The notes under the pieces: model-generated | Databases searched by the model: none | Seen by the model: the letters and a program-made list of their open reading frames with translations, nothing else | What the model was told of the DNA's origin: nothing | Made by a program: the position numbers and the translations under genes | From: Erysipelotrichaceae bacterium | GTDB taxonomy: Bacteria > Bacillota_I > Bacilli_A > Erysipelotrichales > Coprobacillaceae | Assembly (NCBI GenBank): GCA_021770925.1 | Contig: JAETPY010000006.1 | Span: forward strand, 1-54,249 | Direction of reading: 5' to 3' | DNA length: 54,249 nt | Shown here: piece after piece, positions 37,701-46,449 of the stretch | Layout of the letters: every line of letters starts with the position of its first letter | How positions within the stretch are numbered: position 1 is the first letter of the stretch

Positions 37701-38480
37701 ACTTGTTTTATAATCTTCAATATCTTTTTCCAGGATTTCCTTAAAAGCACCATTTTCAATATCTAAATCTGTAATAACTGTTGCAAATGTTGTATGACGA
37801 CAATGATCAGACCAATATGTATCTAATACTTTTAATTCTGTTTCAGTTGGATCCCTTTTTTCTTCATTTTTAAAATAATCTTGGGTTACTTTTAAATCTT
37901 CATAATTCATTGCCATTCCATTATCAGTTAAGAACTTATCAAGACCAGCTTTATCCAGCTCATTAAATCCAGTGATTGTTGGTACCGGTTTAATATCTGG
38001 TGCTTTATCATTAAGATCTTCTGGTTTATCCAAACTAGCTAAACGCTGGTCAACAGGATTAATTAAAAAACTTTGGATTTGTTTTAAAACAGTATCCTGA
38101 TCCCCCGTAAAAGTAACAGCAAATACTCTAGCACATTTTACTTTAGCTTTTGTATTCCCAGTTAAAATAGCAAAACACTGTTCACATGAATCTGCTCTTT
38201 GATCATATTGTCCAGGTAAAAATTCAATTGCAAAAACAGCCTCATCATCATTTTTAGGGAAATTTTCCTGGTATACATCATCAACCATTGGTTCAGATAA
38301 GATAGTATTAATACCTTGAGCTAAAATATCATCACTGATACCTTGAACATCATAACGATTAATGACTCTTAATGTCTTGATATTTAATCCTAATTGTTCA
38401 ATTAAATTATGTTTAATTTCATTTGCTTCCGTTGCATACGCTACTCTTTTTTCGACGTATATCCGTTTTACCTCACTCAT
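34719..38480 (-). CDS. purL: Phosphoribosylformylglycinamidine synthase, single-chain
   Basis: 1253 aa, the large single-chain form that fuses the PurS-like, synthetase and PurQ-like glutaminase parts (converts FGAR to FGAM). Motifs: FKNETHNHPTEIEPFGGAATC, RDPLSGRAYVYQSMRITGAG, GGIKYHSETEGMAA in the middle; the C-terminal amidotransferase has VFPGTNCEYDSKRAFEKAGA, MLPGGFSAGDE and the nucleophile GICNGFQALVKLG. Most Firmicutes have split PurS/PurQ/PurL; the fused form is typical of clostridia-like and proteobacterial lineages and helps place this organism. It sits between purD and purB. Confidence 0.97.
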   Translation of the reverse strand: MSEVKRIYVEKRVAYATEANEIKHNLIEQLGLNIKTLRVINRYDVQGISDDILAQGINTILSEPMVDDVYQENFPKNDDEAVFAIEFLPGQYDQRADSCEQCFAILTGNTKAKVKCARVFAVTFTGDQDTVLKQIQSFLINPVDQRLASLDKPEDLNDKAPDIKPVPTITGFNELDKAGLDKFLTDNGMAMNYEDLKVTQDYFKNEEKRDPTETELKVLDTYWSDHCRHTTFATVITDLDIENGAFKEILEKDIEDYKTSRHLVYGIDTKRPLTLMDLATISMKELRKTGYLDDLEVSEEINACSVEITVHTTDGDEQWLLMFKNETHNHPTEIEPFGGAATCLGGAIRDPLSGRAYVYQSMRITGAGDPRKSLEETMAGKLPQRKLCQESAHGFSSYGNQIGLTTGYVHEIYDEGYVAKRMELGAVVAAAPKEQVKRLEPLKDHIVLLIGGRTGRDGIGGATGSSKSHDIKSIETAGAEVQKGNPVEERKIQRLFRNKEVSEKIVRCNDFGAGGVCVAVGELAPGLVIDLDAVLKKYDGLTGSELAISESQERMAIVIDAKDADFIKTECAKENLEVVQVAVVTDENRLVMKHMGEDIVNISRDFLDAAGAKRYQDVKITLPDFDNTPFDEEKQTDFISTVKDTLSKLSVASQKGLIERFDSSIGNGTVLSPFGGIKYHSETEGMAALIPVLGKETTTASIMAYGYNPLISKWSPYHGAMYAIVESVAKIVAMGGNYHTIRFSFQEYFEKLLDNPTSWGKPAAALLGAYRVQSALKLPSIGGKDSMSGSFENLHVPPTLVSFAITSGEVDEIMTPEIKETGHILVEIIINKDKYKVFDFDHLQKQYDAIMALMKEKKIYSAYTVKDGGVIEAVSKMAFGNGVGVAFNTENCLESYVARDYGNIIIEVKSEKDLSMFDNYRIVGTTNESDVLSYGSDKITLDEAYAINKAPLENVYPTREKAPTSEIKVAACKTRSNLKVKAVVETPLVVIPVFPGTNCEYDSKRAFEKAGAKVELVLIRNKTEQMLNDSINELEAAIKQANIVMLPGGFSAGDEPEGSGKFIATVLKNPRLKAAITDLLENRDGLMIGICNGFQALVKLGLLPYGKIQDMSKDDPTLTFNTIGRHVSQMVDTRIGSVKSPWLKYVNVDDIHTIPVSHGEGRFVAPKEVIEELFENGQVFSQYVDPNRKVTMQTPYNPNGSMYAIEGIISRDGRVIGKMGHSERQGENRFKNVYGEMDQKLFEAGVDYFKGGK

Positions 38481-38489
38481 AATATCCCC

Positions 38490-39740
38490 CTATCTAAGTC
38501 CAATGTCGTTACGGTAATATTTACCATCAAAATCAATCTTTTTGGCTACAGCATAAACTTTATTTCTAACTTCTTCTAATGAAGAACCTGTCGCACAGAT
38601 ATTTAAAACACGACCACCGCTTGTCACTAATTTACCATCTTTAATTGCTGTTCCCGCATGAAAAATCACACAATCATCACTATCTTCAATATTTTTAATT
38701 TCGATTCCTTTTGGATAACTTCCAGGATATCCGCCACTTGCAAGAACTAAGCAGGCAACATAGTAATCGTTCCATTTAACTTCAACATCTTTTAATGTCT
38801 TAGTCGCACAAGCTGCCATAATATCATACAAATCACTATCTAAACGCAACATAATTGATTGAGTTTCTGGATCACCAAAACGAACATTAAATTCTAATAC
38901 TTTAGCTTTCCCATCTTCAATCATCAATCCGATGAAAACAACTCCACGATAATCCATCTTATCAACTTTTAATCCTTCCATAAATGGATTCAGAATATCT
39001 TTTTTCAATACTTCATCCATATTTTCAGGCATAAATGGATTTGGTGAAACAGTTCCCATACCACCAGTATTTGGTCCCGTATTACCATCATAAATTTGTT
39101 TATGATCTTTAGCACTTACCATTGGAACTATCGTTTCACCATCAGTAAAGCAAAGTAATGAACATTCAAATCCTGTTAAAAACTCTTCTAGTACAACTTT
39201 ACTTCCTGCACCGTCTAAACTGCCATCGATCATCATTTCCTTTAATGTTGTTTTAGCATCATCAAAATTATCTACAATGACAACCCCTTTACCAGCTGCT
39301 AAACCATCAGCTTTAATGACTAAAGGATAATCAAACTCGTTTATAGCTTCAATTGCTTCATCATAACTATTCACTTCTTTATATTTAGCAGTTGGAATAT
39401 TATGTCTAATCATAAAATCTTTAGAGAATGCTTTACTACCTTCTAATGTAGCAGCATGTTTAGTTGGACCAAAGGCCATGAATCCCGCCGCTTCTAAATC
39501 ATCTGCTAAACCATTACATAAAGGAACCTCAGGCCCAATAACTGTTAAATCAATTTTATTTTCACGAACAAAATTAACAATCATTTCATTATCTTCAACA
39601 CTGCCGCTAATACATTCCCCAATCTCAGCAATTCCAGGATTACCTGGAATCGCATAGATTTTATCTACTTTACTACTTTGGTTTAATTTATAAGCAATGG
39701 CATGTTCACGTCCACCACCACCAATTACTAATACTTTCAT
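38490..39740 (-). CDS. purD: Phosphoribosylamine-glycine ligase
   Basis: 416 aa, ATP-grasp. It joins phosphoribosylamine and glycine to GAR. The N-terminal nucleotide-binding fold VIGGGGREHAI, PLVIKADGLAAGKGV, GNTGPNTGGMGTVSPNPF and VRFGDPETQ are all in place. It begins 18 bp after purH and leads directly into purL. Confidence 0.97.
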   Translation of the reverse strand: MKVLVIGGGGREHAIAYKLNQSSKVDKIYAIPGNPGIAEIGECISGSVEDNEMIVNFVRENKIDLTVIGPEVPLCNGLADDLEAAGFMAFGPTKHAATLEGSKAFSKDFMIRHNIPTAKYKEVNSYDEAIEAINEFDYPLVIKADGLAAGKGVVIVDNFDDAKTTLKEMMIDGSLDGAGSKVVLEEFLTGFECSLLCFTDGETIVPMVSAKDHKQIYDGNTGPNTGGMGTVSPNPFMPENMDEVLKKDILNPFMEGLKVDKMDYRGVVFIGLMIEDGKAKVLEFNVRFGDPETQSIMLRLDSDLYDIMAACATKTLKDVEVKWNDYYVACLVLASGGYPGSYPKGIEIKNIEDSDDCVIFHAGTAIKDGKLVTSGGRVLNICATGSSLEEVRNKVYAVAKKIDFDGKYYRNDIGLR

Positions 39741-39758
39741 AAATTCTAAACCTTTCTA

Positions 39759-41282
39759 TTAATGTCTAAAATGTCTGTACCCAGTAAATACCATTGGGAT
39801 ACGTTTTTCGTTACAAAAATCAATTGAATCTTGATCACGGATTGAACCACCTGGCTGTACAATTGCTCCAATTCCTGCATTATAAGCAACTTCAGCACAA
39901 TCACTAAATGGGAAAAAAGCATCGCTAGCAAGTACTGCTCCATTAAAATCTTTATCAGGATTATTATGGATTGCATTTTCTAATGCCCATACCCTTGAAG
40001 TTTGACCGCCCCCAACAGCTAACGTAACTCCATTTTTAACGATACAAATAGCATTAGATTTAACGAATTTAACAACCCGCATTCCAAATTCCATATCGCT
40101 AATTTGCTTTTCAGTTGGCTTAACTTCAGTTACACAGTTCATTTCTTTAATCATTTCAGTATTGATGTCTTGAACCAAAACTTTGCCTTCTAAATATTTA
40201 ATATCATATTTAGCCTCTCTTACATCAATATTTTTTAGTTTTAAAATACGTAAATTTTTCTTCTTCTTTAACACTTCTAAAGCATCATCATCAAAATCAG
40301 GTGCTGCTACAATCTCTAAGAAAATCTTATGCATTTCTTCAGCTGTCTTTTTATCAATTTTATAATTAACAGCTACAATTCCTCCAAAAATACTTTGAGG
40401 ATCAGCTTCATAGGCTTTCATATATGAATCATAGCCATCTTTACCAATCGCTACTCCACAAGGAGTTGAATGTTTAATTGCAGCAGTGACGATTTGATCT
40501 TTAAATTCACGAACCACAGCCACAGCTCCATATAAATCATTGACATTATTAAAAGAAATTTCTTTACCATGTAATTGATCATAGTCTAATAAACTATGCT
40601 GTACAAATGGATCAACATAACTATTTGCTCTTTGCTGTGAATTTTCACCATAACGTAAATGTTCTGTTTTCTTTAAACTAATATTTAATGTATCTGGGAA
40701 ATCATCACCAACAACTCCTGCAAAATAACGAGAAATCATCGCATCATAAGCCCCAGTAGTTGAAAATGCTTTATATGCAAGATTTAATCTAAAATCAAAA
40801 TCATCACCATGCTCTTTAATTGCAGATAAAACATTATCATAATCTTTAGGATCTGTAACAATTAAAACATCTTTAAAATTCTTTGCTGCTGAACGAATCA
40901 TCGAAGGACCACCAATATCAATATTTTCAATCATTTCTGCCATTGGTTTACCTGCTTTTAAAGCTTTTTCAAATTCATACAGATTAACACATACTAAATC
41001 AATTGGCTGAATATCCATTTCTTTAACCGTGTTCACATGTTCTTCTAAATCACGACGGAATAATAATCCTCCATGAACTTTAGGATGTAATGTTTTAACA
41101 CGACCATCTAAAATTTCTGGAAATCCTGTTACATCATCAATTGCAATACATGGTACATTTGCCTCCTGTAATTTAGCCATTGTTCCACCTGTAGAAACAA
41201 TTTCAAATCCTAATTCAACTAAGCCTTTACAAAAATCAACGATACCATCTTTATTAGTAACACTAACTAATGCTCTTTTCAT
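39759..41282 (-). CDS. purH: Bifunctional AICAR transformylase/IMP cyclohydrolase
   Basis: 507 aa. The N-terminal IMP cyclohydrolase (KRALVSVTNKDGIVDF...STGGT) and the C-terminal AICAR transformylase (IKHSTPCGVAIG, then AVGGGQTSRVWA, GFFPFSD-like ASDAFFPFSDCAE, IVQPGGSIRD) are both complete. It uses 10-formyl-THF, the product of the fhs gene leading the operon. It follows purN with no gap (stop and ATG adjacent). Confidence 0.97.
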   Translation of the reverse strand: MKRALVSVTNKDGIVDFCKGLVELGFEIVSTGGTMAKLQEANVPCIAIDDVTGFPEILDGRVKTLHPKVHGGLLFRRDLEEHVNTVKEMDIQPIDLVCVNLYEFEKALKAGKPMAEMIENIDIGGPSMIRSAAKNFKDVLIVTDPKDYDNVLSAIKEHGDDFDFRLNLAYKAFSTTGAYDAMISRYFAGVVGDDFPDTLNISLKKTEHLRYGENSQQRANSYVDPFVQHSLLDYDQLHGKEISFNNVNDLYGAVAVVREFKDQIVTAAIKHSTPCGVAIGKDGYDSYMKAYEADPQSIFGGIVAVNYKIDKKTAEEMHKIFLEIVAAPDFDDDALEVLKKKKNLRILKLKNIDVREAKYDIKYLEGKVLVQDINTEMIKEMNCVTEVKPTEKQISDMEFGMRVVKFVKSNAICIVKNGVTLAVGGGQTSRVWALENAIHNNPDKDFNGAVLASDAFFPFSDCAEVAYNAGIGAIVQPGGSIRDQDSIDFCNEKRIPMVFTGYRHFRH

Positions 41283-41876
41283 TTATTTCACCTTAGCCCT
41301 TTCATTTTCAACAATAATTTTACCATCACAATACAAAGCTACTGCTTTTGGTAAAATACGATGTTCAATTTCTAAAACTCTTGCCTGAATATCTTCAGGA
41401 CTATCTAAATCATCTATATTACAAGCTTCTTGAAGTATAATTGGTCCCCCATCAACTTCACCATTGACAAAATGAACCGTCGCTCCTGTTACTTTAACAC
41501 CACGCTCTAATACTTTTTCATGGACATGTATGCCATAATAGCCAGATCCACAAAAAGAAGGAATAAGTGATGGATGAATATTGATGATCTTATTTGGATA
41601 AGCATCAATCAATACATCAGTAAGGATTGCCAGATATCCCGCTAAAACAACTAAATCAACACTGCGCTCTTTAAGCATCTTAACGATCAATTCATCATCT
41701 TTTCTAACAACAGCTGTTTCAATTCCAGCTTTTTTTGCCCGTTCTAGACCATAAGCATTTTTACGATTTGAAACAACCAAAACAATCTTTCCATTAATGT
41801 TTTTATTTTCAACTGCATCAATAACTGATTGTAAGTCTGTTCCCCCACCAGAGATAAAGACAGCAATCTTTAACAT
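41283..41876 (-). CDS. purN: Phosphoribosylglycinamide formyltransferase
   Basis: 197 aa. It transfers a formyl group from 10-formyl-THF to GAR. Motifs FISGGGTDLQSVIDA, GYLAILTDVLIDAYPNKIINIHPSLIPSF (catalytic Asn/His) and VTGATVHFVNGEVDGGPII. It overlaps purM by 7 bp. Confidence 0.96.
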   Translation of the reverse strand: MLKIAVFISGGGTDLQSVIDAVENKNINGKIVLVVSNRKNAYGLERAKKAGIETAVVRKDDELIVKMLKERSVDLVVLAGYLAILTDVLIDAYPNKIINIHPSLIPSFCGSGYYGIHVHEKVLERGVKVTGATVHFVNGEVDGGPIILQEACNIDDLDSPEDIQARVLEIEHRILPKAVALYCDGKIIVENERAKVK

Positions 41877-42895
41877 AACTTAACTCCTTTATCTCCGGCT
41901 ACAATATTTCCAACTACATAGCATTTATCACCAGCTGCTTCAATCGCTTCCATTGCTTTTTCAACATCATTTGGATCTAATGCAATGACCATTCCAAGTC
42001 CCATATTAAATGTGTTATACATCATATCTTGAGCAATATCTCCATTTTTTGCAATCAAATCAAAAATTGCTGGAACTTTATAACTATCCTTTTTTATAAC
42101 TGCATTTACTCCTTCTGGTAACATTCGAGGAACATTTTCAAAGAACCCGCCACCAGTAATATGAGAACATCCTTTTACTTTAATACCTGCATTTTTAATA
42201 TTTTTAAGTGCTTTAACATAAATTCTAGTTGGTTCAATTAAAGCTTCACCAAGTGTTTTTCCTAATTCATCATAGTATGTATCTAATGACTCTTTGCTCA
42301 TTTCAAAAACTTGACGTACTAGAGAAAAACCATTACTATGTACACCGCTTGAAGCAATTCCTACTAAAACATCTCCAGGCTTAATATTTTCACCATTAAT
42401 AATATCTTTTTTATCAACAACACCAACTGCAAATCCCGCTAAATCATAATCGTTTTCCGGCATTAATCCTGGATGTTCAGCAGTTTCTCCACCAACTAGA
42501 GCACACTGAGACTGCTTGCAGCCTTCAGCCACACCACTTACGATTGTAGCAATCTTTTCAGGATAATTTTTTCCACAAGCAATATAATCTAAAAAGAATA
42601 ATGGTTCACCACCAGAACAAGCAATATCATTAACACACATTGCTACTGCATCGATACCAATCGTATCATGTTTATCCATGATAAATGCTAATTTTACCTT
42701 TGTACCACATCCATCAGTCCCTGACAAAAGAACAGGTTCATCCATATTTTTAATCGCACTTAAATCAAATGCCCCAGCAAATCCCCCAAGTCCTCCCAGG
42801 ACTTCAGGTCTCATTGTTTCTTTAACGTGTTTTTTCATTAATTCAACAGATTTATACCCTGCTTCAATATCTACTCCGGCTTTTTTATAATCCAT
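41870..42895 (-). CDS. purM: Phosphoribosylformylglycinamidine cyclo-ligase
   Basis: 341 aa. It closes the imidazole ring (FGAM to AIR). Motifs YKKAGVDIEAGYKSVELMK, LSGTDGCGTKVKLAF, GGETAEHPG and the C-terminal HITGGGFFENVPRMLP. It starts 16 bp after purC with a GGAGAT site. The gap between purC and purM is where purF sits in many Firmicutes operons; it is absent. Confidence 0.97.
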   Translation of the reverse strand: MDYKKAGVDIEAGYKSVELMKKHVKETMRPEVLGGLGGFAGAFDLSAIKNMDEPVLLSGTDGCGTKVKLAFIMDKHDTIGIDAVAMCVNDIACSGGEPLFFLDYIACGKNYPEKIATIVSGVAEGCKQSQCALVGGETAEHPGLMPENDYDLAGFAVGVVDKKDIINGENIKPGDVLVGIASSGVHSNGFSLVRQVFEMSKESLDTYYDELGKTLGEALIEPTRIYVKALKNIKNAGIKVKGCSHITGGGFFENVPRMLPEGVNAVIKKDSYKVPAIFDLIAKNGDIAQDMMYNTFNMGLGMVIALDPNDVEKAMEAIEAAGDKCYVVGNIVAGDKGVKLC

Positions 42896-42911
42896 TTTTT
42901 ATCTCCTTTTA

Positions 42912-43613
42912 TTATTTTTGCATTCTTGCAAGTACTGCTTTATATGTTTCGATTAAATCTCCAATATCTTGTCTAAAAACATCCTTATCATATTTCTGAT
43001 TAGTTTCGACATCCCATAAACGACAAGAATCTGGAGAAATTTCATCAGCTAATAAGATTTCACCATCAGCAGTTTTACCAAATTCAATTTTAAAATCAAC
43101 TAATTTTAAATTTAAACTTAAGAAAAATTCTTTTAATAACTCATTAATTTTTAACGTTTCTTGTTTAATAAAATTATATTCATCTCTTGTACATAATTTT
43201 AAAGCTACAGCATGATCTTCATTAATTAATGGATCACCATAATCATCATTTTTATAACTTAACTCAAAGATTGGTTCATCTAATACAATTCCTTCAGGTG
43301 CTCCTAATCTTTTACAAAAAGATCCTGTTGTAATATTTCTAATAATTACTTCCAATGGGAAAATATCTACCTTTTTAACTAAAATATCGCGATCATTTAA
43401 TTTTTTGATCATATGTGTTTTAATTCCAGCTTCTTCCAGCATATCAAAAATAATACAGGAAATTGTATTATTTAAAACACCTTTTCCTTCAAACTGATCA
43501 TGTTTAACACCATTACCAGCTGTCGCATCATCTTTATAATGAATTAAATATTCATCTTCTTTATCAGTTTTATAAACTTGTTTTGCTTTTCCTTCATATA
43601 ATAACTCTGCCAT
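42912..43613 (-). CDS. purC: SAICAR synthetase
   Basis: 233 aa, standard length. It condenses CAIR with aspartate. Motifs LLYEGKAKQVYKT, HYKDDATAGNG, EVIIRNITTGSFCKR, KIEFG and LADEISPDSCRLWD. It follows purE by 23 bp. Confidence 0.97.
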   Translation of the reverse strand: MAELLYEGKAKQVYKTDKEDEYLIHYKDDATAGNGVKHDQFEGKGVLNNTISCIIFDMLEEAGIKTHMIKKLNDRDILVKKVDIFPLEVIIRNITTGSFCKRLGAPEGIVLDEPIFELSYKNDDYGDPLINEDHAVALKLCTRDEYNFIKQETLKINELLKEFFLSLNLKLVDFKIEFGKTADGEILLADEISPDSCRLWDVETNQKYDKDVFRQDIGDLIETYKAVLARMQK

Positions 43614-43636
43614 TTTTCTAATTTCTCCTTTTATCT

Positions 43637-44125
43637 CTATTTATATTTTGCAATAACTTCCGCGTTTGCTTCCATTGCCTGAGCTTCCATTTCTTTACGA
43701 TAACTTACTAGTTTTTCTTTGATACTATCATGTTTGATAGCCATGATCTGCAAAGCTAAATAAGCCGCATTTTTACTTCCATTAATTGCCACAGTTGCTA
43801 CAGGAATTCCTGAGGGCATTTGCACAATTGATAATAAAGCATCCATTCCATCTAAAGTTGCTCCACTGATAGGCACTCCAATTACTGGTAAAACTGTTTG
43901 AGAAGCAACGACTCCAGGTAAAGCCGCAGCCATTCCAGCAGCTGTAATAATTACTTCCGTTCCATCAGTTTCTGTTTCTTTAATAAATGAGCTTAGCCCT
44001 AAATGAGCTCGGTGTGCCGAAAGACATCTTACATTTACTTCAACACCATAATCTTTCAAAATTTCAATTGCTGGTTCAACCTTACTTAAATCACTAGTAG
44101 AACCCATAATAATTGCTACTTTCAT
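43637..44125 (-). CDS. purE: 5-(carboxyamino)imidazole ribonucleotide mutase (PurE)
   Basis: About 162 aa. It moves the carboxyl group in CAIR formation. Motifs MKVAIIMGSTSDL, LSAHRAHLG and GMAAALPGVVASQT with the catalytic SAHR. The ATG at 44125, after AAAGGAAGAA, matches the family start; longer in-frame starts reach back into the hairpin after fhs. No purK is seen, so either purK is elsewhere or this is a class II PurE that uses CO2 directly (AIR carboxylase). Confidence 0.95.
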   Translation of the reverse strand: MKVAIIMGSTSDLSKVEPAIEILKDYGVEVNVRCLSAHRAHLGLSSFIKETETDGTEVIITAAGMAAALPGVVASQTVLPVIGVPISGATLDGMDALLSIVQMPSGIPVATVAINGSKNAAYLALQIMAIKHDSIKEKLVSYRKEMEAQAMEANAEVIAKYK

Positions 44126-44150
44126 CATTTCTTCCTTTCTTTTTAAACCA

Positions 44151-44176
44151 CTAAAAGTGACCTGCGTCACTTTTAG
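44151..44176 (-). terminator. Hairpin at the fhs-purE junction
   Basis: CTAAAAGTGA-CGCAGG-TCACTTTTAG, a 10-bp stem over the fhs stop codon. It has no long T run, so it may be a weak terminator, an RNA-stability or processing site between fhs and purE. Confidence 0.5.
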
Positions 44177-45843
44177 AATAAACCGACAATTTTACCATCT
44201 TTATCAATATCCATATTAACTGCTGCAGGACGTTTTGGCAGTCCTGGCATTCTCATAATACTTCCAGAGATTGCAACTAAAAATCCTGCCCCAGCAGAAG
44301 GAATAAGATCATTGATCTTAACTGTAAATCCGCTAGGACGGCCTAATAATGTTGCTTGATCTGATAAAGAATACTGTGTTTTTGCTATACAGATTGGAAG
44401 TTTTCCTAATCCTTGAGCTCCATACTTCTTCATCTTTGTCAAAACTTTTTTATCAAAAACAACACCATCAGCACCATAGATTTCTTTTGCAATGGTTTCA
44501 ATTTTTTCTTTAATTGATATATCTAAACTATATAGAGGATGATAATTAGCTTCTTTAGTATTTAAAATTTCTAATAACTTTTCAGCTAATTCAATTCCTC
44601 CATCAGCACCTTTTTCCCACACTTTAGAGATTGCCACATCAACCCCTAATTTATTACACGTATCTTTTAATAATTGTAATTCAGCTTCGGTATCAGTAGG
44701 AAATGCATTGATAGCCACAACTGAAGGAATATTATATTTAGCTATATTTTCAATATGTTTTTCTAGATTTTGAACACCTTTAGCTAAAGCTTCCAGATTT
44801 TCTGTTCCCAGTTCTTTTTTATCAACCCCGCCATGCATCTTTAAAGCCCTGACAGTAGCGACAATTACTACAGCCTGAGGGTCAAGATTAGCTTGACGAC
44901 ATTTAATATCTAAAAATTTTTCAGCCCCTAAATCAGCACCAAATCCTGCTTCAGTAATCGCATAATCACCAAGTTTGATTGCTAATTTAGTTGCCATAAC
45001 TGAATTACATCCATGAGCGATATTAGCAAATGGTCCCCCATGAACAAATACTGGCGTATGATCTAATGTTTGAACTAAATTTGGTTTAATAGCATCCTTT
45101 AATAATAGAGTAACAGCACCAGTAGCTTCAATATCATTTACAGTAACTGGTTCACCATCATAATTATAAGCAACGATCATTTTTCCAGCTCTCTCTTTTA
45201 AATCTTCAAGACTAGTGGCTAGACATAAAATTGCCATAACTTCACTAGCAACACTGATATCAAAACCATCTTCACGAGGCACACCATTTACTTTGCCGCC
45301 TAACCCACATACAGTATGACGTAATGCTCGATCGTTTAAATCAACAACTCTTTTCCAAACAATATTACGAACATCAATATTTAATGGATTTCCTTGATGG
45401 ATTGAATTATCAAGCATTGCCGCAATTAAATTATTAGCAGCAGTAATCGCATGAATATCTCCAGTAAAATGTAAATTGATATCTTCCATTGGAACTACCT
45501 GAGCATATCCTCCACCAGCAGCTCCACCTTTAATTCCAAAACATGGCCCTAAAGATGGTTCTCTCATTGCCACAACTGATTTTTTCCCCATCTTATTTAA
45601 AGCTTGAGAAAGACCAATCATTGTGGTTGTCTTCCCTTCCCCTGCAGGAGTTGGATTAATCGCTGTAACAAGAACTAGCTTACCATCAGGATTACTTTCT
45701 AATCGGTTAATTGCATCAAGTGCAATTTTTGCTTTATACTTACCATATAATTCTAAATCTTCATCTTCTAAACCAACTTTTTTTGCAATCTCACTAATTG
45801 GTTTCATTTTTGCACTTTGTGCAATTTCAACATCAGTTAACAT
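44173..45843 (-). CDS. fhs: Formate-tetrahydrofolate ligase
   Basis: 556 aa. It makes 10-formyl-THF from formate, THF and ATP, feeding PurN and PurH downstream. P-loop TPAGEGKTT (about 65-73), [18 protein letters not shown], then [14 protein letters not shown] and a C-terminal [24 protein letters not shown]. It is the first gene of the purine operon and lies directly behind a ZTP riboswitch, which links its expression to folate status. Confidence 0.97.
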   Translation of the reverse strand: MLTDVEIAQSAKMKPISEIAKKVGLEDEDLELYGKYKAKIALDAINRLESNPDGKLVLVTAINPTPAGEGKTTTMIGLSQALNKMGKKSVVAMREPSLGPCFGIKGGAAGGGYAQVVPMEDINLHFTGDIHAITAANNLIAAMLDNSIHQGNPLNIDVRNIVWKRVVDLNDRALRHTVCGLGGKVNGVPREDGFDISVASEVMAILCLATSLEDLKERAGKMIVAYNYDGEPVTVNDIEATGAVTLLLKDAIKPNLVQTLDHTPVFVHGGPFANIAHGCNSVMATKLAIKLGDYAITEAGFGADLGAEKFLDIKCRQANLDPQAVVIVATVRALKMHGGVDKKELGTENLEALAKGVQNLEKHIENIAKYNIPSVVAINAFPTDTEAELQLLKDTCNKLGVDVAISKVWEKGADGGIELAEKLLEILNTKEANYHPLYSLDISIKEKIETIAKEIYGADGVVFDKKVLTKMKKYGAQGLGKLPICIAKTQYSLSDQATLLGRPSGFTVKINDLIPSAGAGFLVAISGSIMRMPGLPKRPAAVNMDIDKDGKIVGLF

Positions 45844-45990
45844 AACGCCACCCTTTCACAATTATAATTTTAAAATATAAATCTAAGGTCAGTTTTCATT
45901 AAAATAAAAATACAACTAATTTATATCATATTTCCACTTTTTTCTCAACCAGTACAATAGGTTAAAAATAAGTATTTTGACTGCCTATAG

Positions 45991-46018
45991 AATTAAAAAA
46001 GAGCCTACACCTATCCAG
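45991..46018 (-). terminator. Expression-platform terminator of the ZTP riboswitch
   Basis: Minus strand AGAGTC...GGCTCTTTTTTAATT (AAGAGTCTGGATAGGTGTAG as stem and loop). The 3' arm GGCTC can also pair with GAGCC just before the conserved CCGACCG of the aptamer, giving the switch between termination and readthrough. Confidence 0.7.
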
Positions 46019-46024
46019 ACTCTT

Positions 46025-46092
46025 GCCCAGACGGTCGGCTCTTCAACGATTATACTCCCTGTGGTTAATTCCACTTCCGTCAGTCGTATAAC
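46025..46092 (-). ncRNA. ZTP (pfl) riboswitch upstream of fhs-pur operon
   Basis: Minus strand: P1 arm TTATAC, conserved ACTGACGG, hairpin AAGTGG/CCAC, GGGAG, P1 return GTATAA, then a linker and the conserved 3' block CCGACCGTCTGGGC (46038-46025). This is the pfl motif that binds ZTP/ZMP, which builds up when 10-formyl-THF is short. Ligand should favour readthrough into fhs and the purine genes. All conserved elements are in order, so I am confident of the class. Confidence 0.9.
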
Positions 46093-46099
46093 TATCTGC

Positions 46100-46128
46100 A
46101 TAATATCATTTATTGATTCAAGATTCAA
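46100..46128 (-). promoter_or_regulatory. Promoter of the fhs-pur operon
   Basis: Minus strand TTGAAT (46128-46123), 17-bp spacer, TATTAT (46105-46100), placing the start about at the 5' edge of the ZTP aptamer. Confidence 0.6.
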
Positions 46129-46198
46129 GCATTTACTACCAAAACAATTTAATTTCAGTAAATTAATTGTTACTAGTTATAACAAATATTGACAATAC

Positions 46199-46231
46199 TT
46201 TCTACCTGACACCCTTTGTAAATTTCTACCT
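46199..46231. repeat. Short direct repeats TTTCTACCT
   Basis: TTTCTACCT at 46199-46207 and 46223-46231, 24 bp apart, in the gene-free stretch between the pur promoter and the CapA gene (46129-46449). They resemble multi-repeat ends of insertion sequences, but no transposase is near. Nothing else is identifiable in that stretch. Confidence 0.3.
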
Positions 46232-46449
46232 AAATTATTTTCAACAAATATTAATTATTTGATTGAAAAATTTGCTAAAAATGAGATTATTATGATACAA
46301 ATTTGAGACGAATTATAAGTACGAAAATGATAAAACAATAACAAGTGATCACTGCTGTTTTAATGGAAGAAGGGAATAGATGTTTTATACATTCCAGCAA
46401 GCAGAGATTAAAAATAATAATTTTACCTATTCATTAAAAAAATCAAGAT

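Noticed and set aside
46300-46440. Plus-strand frame reading VITAVLMEEGNRCFIHSSK before the CapA gene
   Set aside because: Short, without a good start, and partly overlapped by AT-rich filler; no family recognised.
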